A stretch of 64,000 bases of DNA from Gracilariopsis chorda (taxonomy: Eukaryota > Rhodophyta > Florideophyceae > Gracilariales > Gracilariaceae): positions 372,001-436,000 of the forward strand of contig NBIV01000002.1 of NCBI GenBank assembly GCA_003194525.1, written 5' to 3'. A program made the translations under genes and the position numbers. Numbering within the stretch: position 1 is the stretch's first letter; each line of letters opens with the position of its first letter. This document shows positions 1-11,609 of this stretch, in pieces. A model generated the notes under the pieces. That model did not search any database and was not told where the DNA came from. It worked only from the letters and a program-made list of their open reading frames with translations.

Positions 1-3000
1 CACTATTGTATTTAATTATTATAATTTATTATGGTAGTATACCTACTTAGGTGAGCGTGACTTTGTCGTCACGAGCACTAAGTAAAGCTAACCCGAGACT
101 CCGGTCATTCATAACTTTTCAATTTGGCCTGACGTATCCGGCTCTGGATTGGGAGGTCGTTGCGCCCTGTACTACTCCTCGCGGAGGTTCACCGCATTTG
201 GTTCGCTCAATTCAGCCGCTCGGTAAACATACAGATACTCTGTGTTATATTGTCGTTTGAAATTTATTTATCATGTGGTAGTGGTATCGCCCCTGTGGTG
301 GGTAATTTGTACGCTACATCCTGTGCATGTGCACCCTTCGTCAGGTCTGTTTCTGCTTTCCGCACGACCCACCGGCTGGTTTTTCCCCGTCCTGGGAAGG
401 CACTTTTCACCGGGTGTATTCTAAACCACAGCATCGCGTGGCACACTGGTCTCTGGTTTTACCGTCTTTCGGGCTCTGGTTTATCTTTCATTATCCACCT
501 CTGTGGTCAATCCAAAATACCTACGTAGTAAAGTCCGTATTACAGGCATACAGAGGGCTTTGTCACTGGGTCTGCCTCCACAGGGAACATGGCCCCGGAC
601 ACCATGATTGGGATACCCAAACGTCGGGTTTTGGACTACAATGACCTTGGAAGTTATTCAAACTCATTAAGAAAAGGCATTGGTGATGCTGTCCGCTTTC
701 TGGCATACAAGTAGTGCCAGTTTCAGAAGTTGATGTTTTTCTGCAGCGCTATTCTCGCCGTGGCTATCAAACGTGTGGTATGTATAGTCTTGATGGTAAT
801 GTCATATCCAAACCTCTGTCTTAAACACCGCAGTCGAGTGAGCAATTCTCTCCCTGGTGCATTCTTCTTAGTCCAATCGATGAAGAACATCAATATCGCC
901 AGCATTTAAGAGTGCCATAAGTATTCCTGCTCAACTTCTCCCTCAAAAGATCTTTCTTCTTTGTTACAGTGATTCTCGACCTCTACTGCTGGGTTCTGGA
1001 ACGTTCCTGGTACACTTACTTTTCCAAACTCCTTCAAAGTTTTTACTTCTGCCAGTTCAGAGCTTTGTGCATCCCCTCGACTGTTCAACAGCAGCAATAC
1101 ATTCTCATGAAACGAATTCGGTTCAATATAAGGTATTGTCTCATATTGCGCTGCGTCGTCTTCATTTGAAATTGAATGTCCTGCCCCTGGTATGGATGGG
1201 TTTTTTGGACTAAGAAATGTCATTCTCTTTCTTTGAAGGAGATATTGCATCTTCACAGCTATTCCAAGTGTACTCGAACGTTTTTACATCTACCTCGTTT
1301 CCGCTGCTGTTTTAGCCAAGATGCAGCGTGAACTTTGGCTGCAAACCATTTTCGTCATCTCTTGGAATTTGGTACAATATCGAGCTACATACTGTTGTTT
1401 ATGTCCTCCTTATCTCTGGAAAGGGCAGCCCCAGAAACTCGGGGTTATGGTTGGAGTCTATAGCAAATGTTCCATCCTGACCTATCGGTTAGCAGCTTTT
1501 CAGTAACAGAGACCTACCTACTTCCACGGTGACACATATTTGAGTCATCGCAGCGAAAGGGAATGATAGTGTTTGTGGTGCTTTTTACGGAATAAATGGC
1601 AGTAGTGTAGACCGTAGGAGTGTGCGTCACTCTTGGTATCGTATAGCGTATGTGGAAAGTCTAGCAAACTCTCCTTTGCCAACCTCTTTCTCCTGCCCAC
1701 GCTCTTTACTCATTTCAGTCACTGCAGTTCATTTTCGGAAGGTCCTGATTAATAGGTTGGAATCCCTTGTGTAGGGGGATTCTTCGTATCTGAATTCAAG
1801 GTCCTATCAATTATCTCTTTCAATACGGAGTTCAAAACTACCAATGAGTCCGTGAACCAAACGTTTTTCACTTTCTTCAGCACTACCACCTTCCGTACAC
1901 CCGTGTGATATTTCTGATCCGCAGTCTGACTTCTTTCCTCACCTTTTCGATAAAACTTCCTCGTCATGGTTGTTTTGTAACGGATGCATTAGAAGTACTT
2001 CCACCTTCGTGGAAGATGCTCGTCTACTAAAAACTCCGTTGACTCGACAATTCTGTTGCTGATTGTAGCGCTGAAAATGTCTCTTAATCTGGCTTTAACA
2101 CAGACCCATCTATACGTCTCGGTGACTGCGGAGTCATACCCAGAAGTAAATATGTTCTTTGGCACACATCCTGTATTTCTCGCGCTCTGTTCCACTGCCG
2201 ATGTAAAGTAAGGAAAAAAGCTGTGTACATCTCGTTGCTGTTCTTACTTCAGAGTGTCCAATATTTAATTATTGGGTTCACACCTCCAATTCGCGTCAAA
2301 TGGAGACGGGAGGCTTCGGTCCACTACTGCCTCGAAATATTTATTTGCATGGATTGAACATTTGAACTTCAAACTGTCACCATATGACAGAAAACCTTCT
2401 TCCGTTCCATCATCGTGCATTACCCTTTCCATCAACAGAAGTCTTCAGTGATATTCATCGATATCTATCAGCAGAACGACTCAAACAATTGCACAGGCAG
2501 AGTGATAGAACGTTTCTGTAAGCGATGCAGTAGGAATCTCCACCTGATAAACGGTCGGAACTATGAATTTCACATTCTTCACCATTGCAGCCATTCAACA
2601 AAGACACAAGCCTAGATCTGGATGGCAAATTACATCACTGACAGGAGGATCTAGTTCTATTGACCTTGCCCCAAGCAACACGTCGCAAAACATCTCACGC
2701 AGTTTTACATATGATATGAAACATTGCCAGTATCTTCCTCCCTTTCCCCATGGCAGATCCTAGAGTGATGGAAAGTTAACATCCGCCTTTCTCATTACCT
2801 TCTGAGGTTGAAGAATCCAGTGAAAAACTGGTGTCTCTGTTCATATCTTCATAAAACCACTGAAGTCTGTCTGCAATTTCACGCGTACGTGACTGTACAC
2901 CAGCTCTTCGTCGTCTCTCATAGTCTTTATCCTCACTTTCCGACTCCAACAAATCCAGATCTTCGATATCGTGCTCCATGGTATACATATGAACCAAAAC

Positions 3001-3300
3001 AGGCCTTTGGTTATTTCTTATTCCAAAATGCAGCGCATGGCGATGCTATAGGTGGCAGAGTATCGGATGATGTCGTCGAGACTGACAGAGTGTTGTTCGC
3101 TAGGTTTACAGCCCTTATTTATCGGCGTTCTCGTTGTTGCAGTACGTCGGTGTTCTTGTTATGCTAGTTTGGCATTCAAAAGGCAAAGAATTAAAATGAA
3201 CGAATAACGACTCTTCAAACCCAATTTTGAATGAATAAAATTTCTCAAAATAATTCCATACATAGCACAGAGCTAGTTTGCTTGGGACAAAAGACTAGCA
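1..3300. other. Eroded coding remnants, unclassified
   Basis: No intact gene is visible. The minus strand carries a run of short open stretches (about 2997-2776, 2195-1989, 1967-1749, 1256-906, 905-723) whose composition looks protein-like: an acidic start with Asp-Glu-Ser clusters, then mixed segments, the last two separated only by one stop. They could be remains of one transposon gene read right to left, but I recognise no catalytic motif in them and cannot name a family. The plus-strand open stretches look like chance. Confidence 0.3.
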
Positions 3301-3683
3301 GTATATTACACATTTCCCAGTTTCTTTGGATGTAAAACTAGCGCCAGACTCCACTAATACCTACCCTCTCAGGTGCACATGGAATCCAAATCTTACTGGT
3401 CCTGAGCGAGTGCCCCTTCAAATAGCAAAATAGAATAGATAAAATAGATAGAATAGATACATAGCGTTTACATAACCAAATAGCTTTGGATTTCTATCAC
3501 CCGTTCCCCGACCTGCTGCCTGCATTGCATGCTCTACCCCACGCCCTACGAAAAGCCGCTCTGCATCACGTGCACCACCTCATCTACGTGCGCCATAATA
3601 TTTCGCTCCCCGATATCCCACTCCGCCACCACCCTCCCTTCTCGGTTTCCAAGCATCCTGTTCTCCGTTCTCCTTCCCCCGCC

Positions 3684-4622
3684 ATGATACCCTGTTGCCA
3701 TCCCCGTTGCACTTTCTATGGCGGCACCGCGGTCTCTCTCCAGAGTCACCAACGCCAGTGCCCTCATCGACTCACCCCCGACAAACGCCCTTCCTCGTCC
3801 GCCAACGCTCCCGTCCAGTTCCCTCCAAGGACCAAGCGACGAAAATCCGTTCCAAACCTCTCCACCATTCCTCCTCCCACTCCCTCACACCGCCTCTCCG
3901 ACAACGTCCCCCTCGCCGAAGATGAACCCTGTCACATCCAACAGGCCTCTCTTTCCCTCCAAACACAACACGCAAACCACATGGCAAGTCACGCCCTCTG
4001 TTCAGTCTCTTCCTCAAACCCACCTCCCCATCACTCGTCCCGATCCCCCTCCCCTTTCCTCGACAACCCCCATCTCTAGCAACTCGTCCTCTGCATCTGA
4101 TCCATCGCTTCCTCCTTCAGCACACGCAAAGCCGACGAACTCATCTGTCTTCTCAACGACCCAGACTTCTCCAAGTCAGCCTTCCAAAAATCCATCTCCT
4201 CCGCAAAGCTGTGCCTCGCACTCCAAGAACACCTCCTCAAGGAATGCATCAGCTCCACCGGCTTCCTCCCTCTCACACTCACCGACGATCACAACTCCTT
4301 CTCCGCAACCCTCTTCCAAAAACGCGCCACAGACGTCCTGAAGCAACAACTCGCTCTCGCACACTTCAACAACACCTTCTTCCAACACGTCTCCCAATCT
4401 TTCCCTTCCTCCTCTTCCACCCCCGCCTTCGCCCATTCTATGGCCGCAGCCTGTGGAAACAAAGTCGTTCCTGCCTTCAAACAAGCCATCATGCAGTGCC
4501 ACATCAATGACATCGTCTGGCACACGCCTGAAACAACCGGTATGGAATCTTTCGTCGGTCTCGTCCAGTTACACTCCGATAAGTCCGCCACCTCACTCAA
4601 GAGCTCCTCCATCAACTCATAA
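3684..4622 (+). CDS. Small zinc-finger-like protein, one probable intron (unknown function)
   Basis: I do not recognise a family. The first in-frame ATG (3684) opens with a cysteine-histidine cluster: Cys4/Cys5, Cys9, His22, Cys26 and His28, spaced like a small zinc finger. A Pro/Ser-rich linker with a KRRK basic patch follows, then a helical domain that begins TRKADELICLL and runs to 4622. Two in-frame stops at 4077-4110 fall in a segment that ends at a pyrimidine-rich acceptor (CTTCCTCCTTCAG, ending 4120). Removing 4037-4120 (84 nt, donor GTCCCG, which is weak) keeps the frame and gives 284 residues. The open frame extends upstream of the ATG to 3486, so an upstream exon is possible. It converges on the coiled-coil gene ending at 4647. 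It could be a transposon accessory gene rather than a host gene. Confidence 0.4.
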
Positions 4623-4646
4623 CTTCTTCAAATCACCCTTCTCAAC

Positions 4647-6129
4647 TCATTCATCCTTCCTACCCGCTTCACGAATCGACTCCCATCTCTCCCTCTCAAT
4701 CTCAACGCCAACCAAGTACTTCAATAGTTCATTACTTACTCCTCGTGACGAAGGCGTGTACGAACTCATCTCAGACGCAATCTCAAACGGACATTGAGGT
4801 ACAATCTCCTTTCCTCCCACAACAAACACACTCCCCTCTTTTCCCTTCCCCAATACTTCGCATCGATTCGTCCAGTTCCTTTCCACACCCTCCGAAGTAA
4901 AACAAAGCTCCGATACCTCCAACGTCGAATAGTACAACAACCTATCATATACTACCCTGGCAAACCCATAAAAACCCTTTTGCACACCAACCACATACTT
5001 CCTACGCCCTCGCAATTTCTTTTCAACTTCAGATCCCTTTCTTTCCCCTCTTCTCACCTTCATTTCTTCCCGTAAGCTATCTATCAGCATATTCTTCTTG
5101 CTCATCTCTTCTCTCATCCTCTTCAGTTCCTCTTGTGTGAGCGTCAGCGACTTCTTTAGGCTACAGTGGTCCCCTTTGATCTGCCCGAGTTCTGCCTTCA
5201 ACATATTGACCCTCTCAACTAACGAAGATCGACACATCACACCGATGTCTTCATTCCCTGCATCTCCCCAAATATTGACAGGCAGCCGTCGCTCCTCAGC
5301 AGGCTCACTTGGCGATCGATGAACACTTCGTTTCCTCTCTCACATTCCTTCCGCAGTCCACGGCGTTCTGTTTCCTTTATCACTTCCCAAATCTTGACCC
5401 ATTTGCACCTTTCGCGCCCGTACCGGGGTCCTGGTACAGTTTCCGCTTTTAGATGCTTCCTGTATTCCATCCGTCGCTCTGACCACTTCTTCCACTTCTC
5501 GCGTTTCCTTTAAATCAGAGTGGCGTCCCACTCCTTTCTTTATTCTCTCTCTCGTCCATCTCCCCTTCACAATATGATCCTCTTCGTCCCCATCACTCTC
5601 TACCAAAAGGGACATTTACCTCTCCTCCATATTGATTTCCCCTTGGGGCCCCACCTATCTTCAGCGCAACTGCCTCTTCCATTTGTTTCCTTTCCGGCAT
5701 TTCTTCTTCTTTATGTCGGTCTTCAACCCAGGCATTTGCTTTCAACCCTCCCTGATCTGATACCTCTTCTCTTTTCCTAGCAACCGACCCTTTCTTACCA
5801 ACCTCCCCACCATCAGACCCAGGCATAGATCGCTGTCCTCAAACCGAATCTCTCCCGCGTGCTACATGCGCATGGGCATCCGCCTTCAAATTCTCACTCG
5901 TCGTGCGCTCACTCGTCGTACGCTCGGATCCGACGTTCTTTGCCCCACCTCTTCCCCCTGTCTTCGAAAAACCTTCTCCTGACCTCCTCCCCGATAATTC
6001 GCTCCTGGGAACACATGATTTCGCTTTCGTTCCACTCGTGGTTCGCTCCTGAATAGCCTTTCGCCGCGTCTTAGGCGCACTCACCGCATCACCCCTTGCC
6101 GGGCCCCGCTTCTTTCCCTTCGGCGCCAT
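4647..6129 (-). pseudogene. Charged coiled-coil protein gene, interrupted
   Basis: Read on the minus strand, the gene starts at MAPKGKKRG (6129) with a very basic region containing a doubled SERTT unit (about 5905-5930, where CTCACTCGTCGT-like DNA is repeated). It continues through Lys/Glu-rich segments (5838-5593, 5615-5340, 5470-5237) and ends in a 197-residue open segment (5240-4647) with a clear heptad coiled coil around SLTLTQEELKRMREEM. A stop and at least two frame changes separate the segments. One of them could be a short intron (GTTTGAG...GGGGAG, 42 nt, in frame), but I cannot account for all. No family recognised. Length about 490 residues if continuous. It lies between the zinc-finger-like gene and the methyltransferase-SET gene and may belong with them in one mobile unit. 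Confidence 0.4.
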
Positions 6130-6426
6130 TATTGGAATCAAATCTCTCGCGCAAGTGGCTAGTGACGCTCTGGGATGGCGCACGCCGTGTGGTGTCCGGG
6201 AAAATCTCGCTACCCAATGCGCATAAAAATCTTTGTTTTTTGTGAAATCCGGAGAATACAATCCTCCGTGGTACCAACAATGGACGTTTCTGTATTACAT
6301 CTATATCGCTTTGTATCTTATATCATTACTGGAAAGTGATGTTCTCCTAAGTTAGGACTACACATATGTTCAAATAATAAACGTCGCCCTTTAGCCAAGC
6401 TGTGGACAAAGGTTTATAACAACAAA

Positions 6427-9400
6427 CTAATCAATGACTATCGTTCCCTCCACCACATTCAAATGGGTTTGCCAGTCATAAACATCACCGTATCTGGTGA
6501 AGAGTTCCTCTCTTTGCTCTATGTCGGCTGTCGCCTCCATCTTAATAAGTTTGTAGTCCGTTATTCCCCCTGGTGTTCGTCCCACTCCCGGTGTCCATTT
6601 CATTCGCACATTAGCCTCCTTTTTCTTCACGAGGCCATACACCATGGCATCTAACTGTTTATCCCCTTCCACGTACTTTGGATCCTTGATATACCCTGCA
6701 ATACAAAAAGGGGAAGGGACCACCCATAAAATGTGGTTTGCTTGTTTTCCATGCCAATTTGTCAGCTGTTTTCGATGCGGAAGTGATTGGAACTGTTGAC
6801 CGTAGACTTCCATCTCCACCGCATACTTCAGAAGCGATACTTCGTCACACCCATGACTCCCTCCCCGTAGGTCTTGTGCACTTCTTTCCGATTCGAAAGG
6901 TCATGATAAACCAACGTCCCATACAAATAGCACACTACCTCGCCTGCAGCAATTCGACGAGTTGCCAACACTCCAACACCAGCCTTTTCGTGACGAATAG
7001 TAGACTTGCCCACTCGCAACCCATATTGCACAGCCTCCATTGCCAAGAGAGACTTCATGTTCTCCAGATTCATTCTTCCCTGCAGCTCCCTCGGCCATCC
7101 ATCCATAGCTTTCTTCCTTCCCAACTTCCCTATAATTTCATTTTGCCACAAAGTGGAGAGAAAGTCGATAACGTGTGGGGGAAGAATTTGGTACGGTCGA
7201 AATCCGTCGACAGCCCTCCATAACACGGTGTGCCTACTTCTTCCCATTGGGAATGCAGAGGAAACACAATGGGCCATCTTTCGAAGCTCCTGGCTCTTCT
7301 CAATATCCGTGTGTCCTTCCCGTATTATGGAAGCGAAGCGAACAATAGCGGCATGCCTGGCGTGTTCAAAGCAAGCTTTGTCCGGTTCACACCACACAAA
7401 CTTCCGATGCTTGGGCTGTTCCATGCACGCTATCGCTGTCGAGAACGTTCCGGCAAACATGTCGACCACGAGGTCTCCTGGCTGACTGAACCTACAACTC
7501 AGCTCTTTCAACAGTGCCCTACACTTCTCTTCCGGTGGCACCCTCTTCCTCGTATACTTCCCATCCGGGTTTTTCACAGACCACATGAGCATCTTACTAT
7601 TTGACATCGGCGGCACCTGATCCATGATTGCATGATACGCTGGGTATAGTAAAGCAACATAACTGAAGGTCTCATAGTTGAACATCCGCTGCTTTTGTGC
7701 ATAAGGAACCCTAGAACGAGCAGCATGTACAGCGTATTTTGTCGTCTGGTGCAACCGGCAACTTCTTCTCCCAACGCTACCCGTCGTATTACCTAAAGAC
7801 CGTAAGAAATGGAGGGGCTGTTCGTCGAAGACAAAGAAGTAACGCATCGTATCAGAGTCATCCATGTAGGTAACTTTCCGTAGCACATCCCGCCACAATG
7901 GTACCTGATCCCATGAGCAGAACTGTATAATATGTACATCAGGACGTAGAAGCTTTGAGGACCTCCTCGCTGACCTGCTCATGCCCTTCTCTGTCAGAAT
8001 ATCGTGTTCGCTGTTCTCTAAACGAAGCTCAGAACGAGTCCCATATGGCGGATCGGAAAGCAGGAACTGTACCCTTCGTTCAATAGATACCTCGCTTTCG
8101 CCAGACTTGTTGTCGTCAACTTCGATGAGATTTTCGAACTTGCAGTTGTGGAGACGGAAGTTGCGGGACATCTCCTCCTCACAATACTTGTAAGCTATCA
8201 CATCATCCAAAGTCGTAGGGTACGGTGGTGCACGAATCCCCGTGCCTTCGACATCATACTATAAGTTCTGCGACAAAGCTGTTGTCTGCAGTCCTTCAGT
8301 GGCCTTTGGTGCAGTACCACGTTCCACAGTACCACGTTCTGCATCCTCTACCATCTCTATCTCTTCCACGTCTTCCAACTCACCCTGATCACCACCTTCC
8401 ACACGCTCAGCACGTTCGTTCCCACCACCAGCCGTACCAATTTCTACCCGCTCCGTAATGATGTCAACGTCTTCTGCGGGCTCTGGTTTCACAGCTTGAT
8501 TTACTTTGACATTGCTTCCATGCCATGCAATGAGCTTCAGAGGCGTTATGGCCTCCTGAACCGTAGTGAAAAGAGATTCACTAAAGTTCTCAAACCGCAG
8601 AGGGAAAAGTCTCGTTCTCGTGATGATGAAACTTTTGAGGGCATCCCATTTGCTGGGAGCGGAGATGTCGAACAATTTCTCTTGTACCACGACATTAGAA
8701 AGGTCACCAAGGTATTCTTTGGCACAAAGGCGAAGCACTGTATCCACTGGGTCCGGCAGATTCCATGCCCATTTGGTAACGTTTTCTTCTACGGTGGTGA
8801 CGTTCTTCTCCTCCACAAACTGTTTGGAACAATTTTTGTGTTGGAAGCCCATGGAGCGTTGTGCGATATCGGTGAAGACTACGCTAATATAGTCGAGTCG
8901 AATGTAAGGCAAGATCATAACCTCAACGTTTAGAAACCCGAGGAATTGGGCGAAACAATCCCAAGCCCTGGTCACCAGCTGCACACCATACCCGACTCTC
9001 TGACTCTAGGTCTTGTCCGACAAACTCACTTTCGAGAACTTCTTAGCTGCCATGCCCCTTTTCCTCTTCCTACCACTTCCTTTCTTATCCACGGCATTCT
9101 GTTGCACCATAGACAACCCAATGACCGTTTCAAAGTCGGTGCAAGGATCCATGAGGAAAGCGGAACATTTCTTGGTTGCTCCCAGAACACAGGACTTGCA
9201 AAAGACAGATCGCAACACGTTACGTGGAATTCCTTTAAGCCCTTCCCTTTTACAATAAACCTTCCAAAAGTCCCTTACACTCCTGTCTTCTTCACGGTCC
9301 TTTAAGTCCACCACTCTTGCCATAAGATAGAGTTGACGTGGAGGGCCTCTGAGAGACATGTTACGCAGCTTGGAGTCTGAATACGAGATGTAATCCGGTC

Positions 9401-9578
9401 CGATGAGAGTGATAAACATTTTCTTCGCAGAGTCATGAACGTTGCGACTTTGTACCACGAACTCCACAGAGTCGGTGCGCTTCAAACTTCTCTGCTTATC
9501 CACATTTTGCGTCGTCGCTGCGTAGTCATCACGAACTGCAAGATAAGCATCAATAAGCTCTTCTCCGATTCCGTGCAT
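6427..9578 (-). CDS. Beta-class DNA amino-methyltransferase fused to a SET domain
   Basis: Predicted dual chromatin modifier. Proposed exons on the minus strand: 9578-9030, 8978-8318, 8245-6851, 6806-6427; introns of 51 nt (GTGAGT...GTGCAG), 72 nt (GTACTG...TCGAAG) and 44 nt (GTGTGA...TGGAAG). Together they remove two in-frame TAG codons and a frame change and give 994 residues. N-terminal third: unrecognised domain with KRKRG basic patch, then a Glu/Asp-rich linker. Methyltransferase: SDPPYGT (near 8045) is motif IV; GDLVVDMFAGTFSTA (near 7455) is the F-x-G AdoMet motif. IV before I is the order of beta-class N4-cytosine or N6-adenine DNA methylases. The C-terminus reads as SET: GVGVLATRRIAAGEVV (near 6970) and REELFTRYGDVYDW (near 6475), with an AxYIxx...EAN stretch between. 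The third intron is the least certain; a one-base indel is the alternative. Family assignments are by motif only. Confidence 0.65.
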
Positions 9579-9615
9579 CTTGAATGAACTCGTTTCATTT
9601 GGATTGTGTTTCTCT

Positions 9616-9925
9616 TCGTTTTGGGTCGAGGTCCGTGGTCGGAGGTGTCATGGTGCTCCATCGCGAACACGATGTAGCGCCAGGCATGAATTTTAATCAA
9701 AATTTCGCGCCCTGGCGCTCCATCGTGTTCGCGATGGAGCACCTTGACACCTCGGACCATGGTCCTCGCCCAAAAAATTATCAAATCCTTTTTGCAATGC
9801 AAGTAATTGGGAGGGGAATTGCAGAGATGCTACGTTGACGAAAATGGATGTCATGAAACGTCTTGAAAACGATATATAGTGCTTACGTCCATCTCTTTGG
9901 AACGAAGCAGGCGTGATCACGGGAG
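9616..9925. repeat. Direct repeat copy 1 (310 bp) containing a fold-back element
   Basis: This segment recurs almost unchanged at 10103-10412. The similarity covers the fold-back MITE and about 150 bp beyond it, ending at GTGATCACGGGAG in both copies. It begins about 40 bp upstream of the start codon of the methyltransferase-SET gene, so it occupies that gene's proximal promoter. Confidence 0.85.
9623..9771. mobile_element. Fold-back MITE, copy 1
   Basis: The 149-bp unit begins GGGTCGAGGTCCGTGGTC and ends with its reverse complement, GACCATGGTCCTCGCCC with a few mismatches. Arms of about 65-70 bp surround a short AT-rich centre (ATTTTAATCAAAATT). It encodes nothing. Long, nearly complete palindromes of this size are typical of non-autonomous MITEs; the parent transposase is not identified. 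Confidence 0.75.
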
Positions 9926-10102
9926 TTTCAAAAGAAAGGGGTAACACTGTTGGAGACGACCACTCCGGTGCTTTGTTTAACAAGAAAAAGTTGTTCTTCG
10001 GGTTCTATAGAGGTTTTCAATCGCCCAAACCGACGCAACAAATGCGGTTGCGAAGAATGTGCAAGTTGCTTTTGACTTGGTTGCCACGGATTATGCTTCT
10101 AT

Positions 10103-10412
10103 TCGTTTTGGGTCGAGGTCCGTGGTCCGAGGTGTCATGGTGCTCCATTGCGAACACGATGGAGCGCCAGGCATGAATTTTAATTAAAATTTCACGTCCT
10201 GGCGCTCCATCGTGTTCGCCATGGAGCACCACGACACCTCGGACCATGGTCCTCGACCAAAAATTTATCAAATTCTTTTTGCAATGCAAGTAACTGGGAG
10301 GGGAATTGCAGGGATGCTACGTTGACGACAATGAATGTCATGAAACGTCTTGAAATCGATATATAGTGCTTACGTCCATCTCTTTCGAACCAAGCATACG
10401 TGATCACGGGAG
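10103..10412. repeat. Direct repeat copy 2 (310 bp)
   Basis: Second copy of the 9616-9925 segment, offset by 487 bp and in the same orientation. About 175 bp of unrelated sequence (9926-10102) lies between the copies. Mismatches are scattered single bases. Confidence 0.85.
10110..10258. mobile_element. Fold-back MITE, copy 2
   Basis: Same 149-bp palindrome as at 9623-9771. The arms match each other over the motif GAGGTGTCATGGTGCTCCAT and its complement. The centre is ATTTTAATTAAAATT. Confidence 0.75.
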
Positions 10413-11333
10413 CATTCGACGTCAGCGGGTGCCAAGAAAACGCAAGCGCGACCTTTGAAGTACTCAGCCATAGATTCCACTGGGAATAAGATAAACGTGC
10501 CACCACGGAAACGGACTCCGAGGAAGCCTGTTTCACCAAAGAGACGTGTTATCGACACGCTGACCACGCGAGGCAATGCGAAGAGCCGGGGTGCCACCCG
10601 AACTGCCATCCACCCTGAGCCATCAATTGGGGGCAGTACGGGTCAGGTGCTTAAGGGCGATGCGGAGGTCAATCTGTTCGTACGAGTTGGGAGTAGTGAT
10701 GCAAAGGTGATGGTAGGAGAGGCGAAATTGCGCGGTGTGGGGGTTGCTGGGGGGCCGGGAACGAGACTCTGTCGTTCACTACACAACCATCCCCTGTCCT
10801 CTACGCAGAGACCTGGAGAGGATTTGGTGGTTATCTTTAAGACAAATATTTCGTCACACCGGGGAGGTGGAGGGAGACGAATGGATGGGTTCTACCGCGA
10901 TGTGAAGGAACTATTGAGGAGCACTGGGGGAGGGCTTAAGGAGCGTTTGGATGAGTGTATTGAGGAGGTTTTCGAGGAGTTGGGAGGGATGGTTCTGAGT
11001 GCGTCGGAGGAAGAAGTGCCGATGGGTGCTGTGGCTGAGTTGCGCCGGAGGGTGAGGGAGGCTGGGGTGTGGGCAGAGCAGCACGTCGATGGGGTTGTGG
11101 CGTGTGTGGAAGAGGAGCTGGGGAGGCTGTGGAAGGAGAATGAGGAGTTGCGAGGACGTATTTTGGAGTTGGAGAAGCGGCTTTTACTGGTGGACAGGGC
11201 TGTGCATCTAGTCGAGGATATGCGGAACAAGATGTATGGAGGTGGAGGGGAAGGTGGGGTGGGAGGTGCTGTCGGGAGTGGGTCTCCGGTTACTCCTGGA
11301 GGTAGAGGGGGCGTGAAAAGGAGGTTGGAGTAG
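10413..11333 (+). CDS. Hypothetical protein, basic N-terminus and C-terminal coiled coil
   Basis: No family recognised. The frame is open from about 10405 to the TAG at 11331-11333, but it has no ATG near the start; an acceptor-like GACGTCAG at about 10426 suggests an upstream exon, or translation may start at the ATG in MDGFYRDVKELL (about 10880). Visible parts: an Arg/Lys/Pro-rich region with two RKP patches (PRKRTPRKP, VSPKRR), a middle region with TGQVLKGDAEVN, a long Leu/Glu heptad coiled coil (EELGRLWKENEELRGRIL), and a Gly-rich tail ending VKRRLE. GC content rises sharply compared with the flanks. The basic-plus-coiled-coil plan resembles the interrupted gene at 4647-6129 in layout only, not in sequence. 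Confidence 0.45.
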   Translation, partial: HSTSAGAKKTQARPLKYSAIDSTGNKINVPPRKRTPRKPVSPKRRVIDTLTTRGNAKSRGATRTAIHPEPSIGGSTGQVLKGDAEVNLFVRVGSSDAKVMVGEAKLRGVGVAGGPGTRLCRSLHNHPLSSTQRPGEDLVVIFKTNISSHRGGGGRRMDGFYRDVKELLRSTGGGLKERLDECIEEVFEELGGMVLSASEEEVPMGAVAELRRRVREAGVWAEQHVDGVVACVEEELGRLWKENEELRGRILELEKRLLLVDRAVHLVEDMRNKMYGGGGEGGVGGAVGSGSPVTPGGRGGVKRRLE

Positions 11334-11609
11334 AAGGAAGAAAAAGGATTGGAGGTTAACAGTCGGTTGAAGAGGAGGCATGGAAAGAGGGAAGAGGGAG
11401 AAGAAGATTAGCAATGTTTAGGAGTGTCGTTGAGGCTGTTAGGACGACGGAATGGGTGGTATTGGAATCTGATGCGCGGTGCGTCGGGTGTGTGAAAATG
11501 GAGAGAGCTGCCCAGATGAGTTCCTGAGGATGAGTTGGAAGTCAAACTAGGGCAGTATGAAGTTTGAAATTCAAAAGACGGAAAAAAAAATGTTAGTTTT
11601 GGTTGGGTG

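Noticed and set aside
6427-9578. Reassigned TAG codons as the reason the methyltransferase-SET gene looks open
   Set aside because: Housekeeping genes here use ordinary stops, including TAG, and short introns explain the TAGs better.
9616-10412. The two 310-bp direct repeats as a pair of LTRs
   Set aside because: Only 177 bp lies between them, there is no primer-binding site or polypurine tract, and each copy is dominated by a fold-back palindrome.
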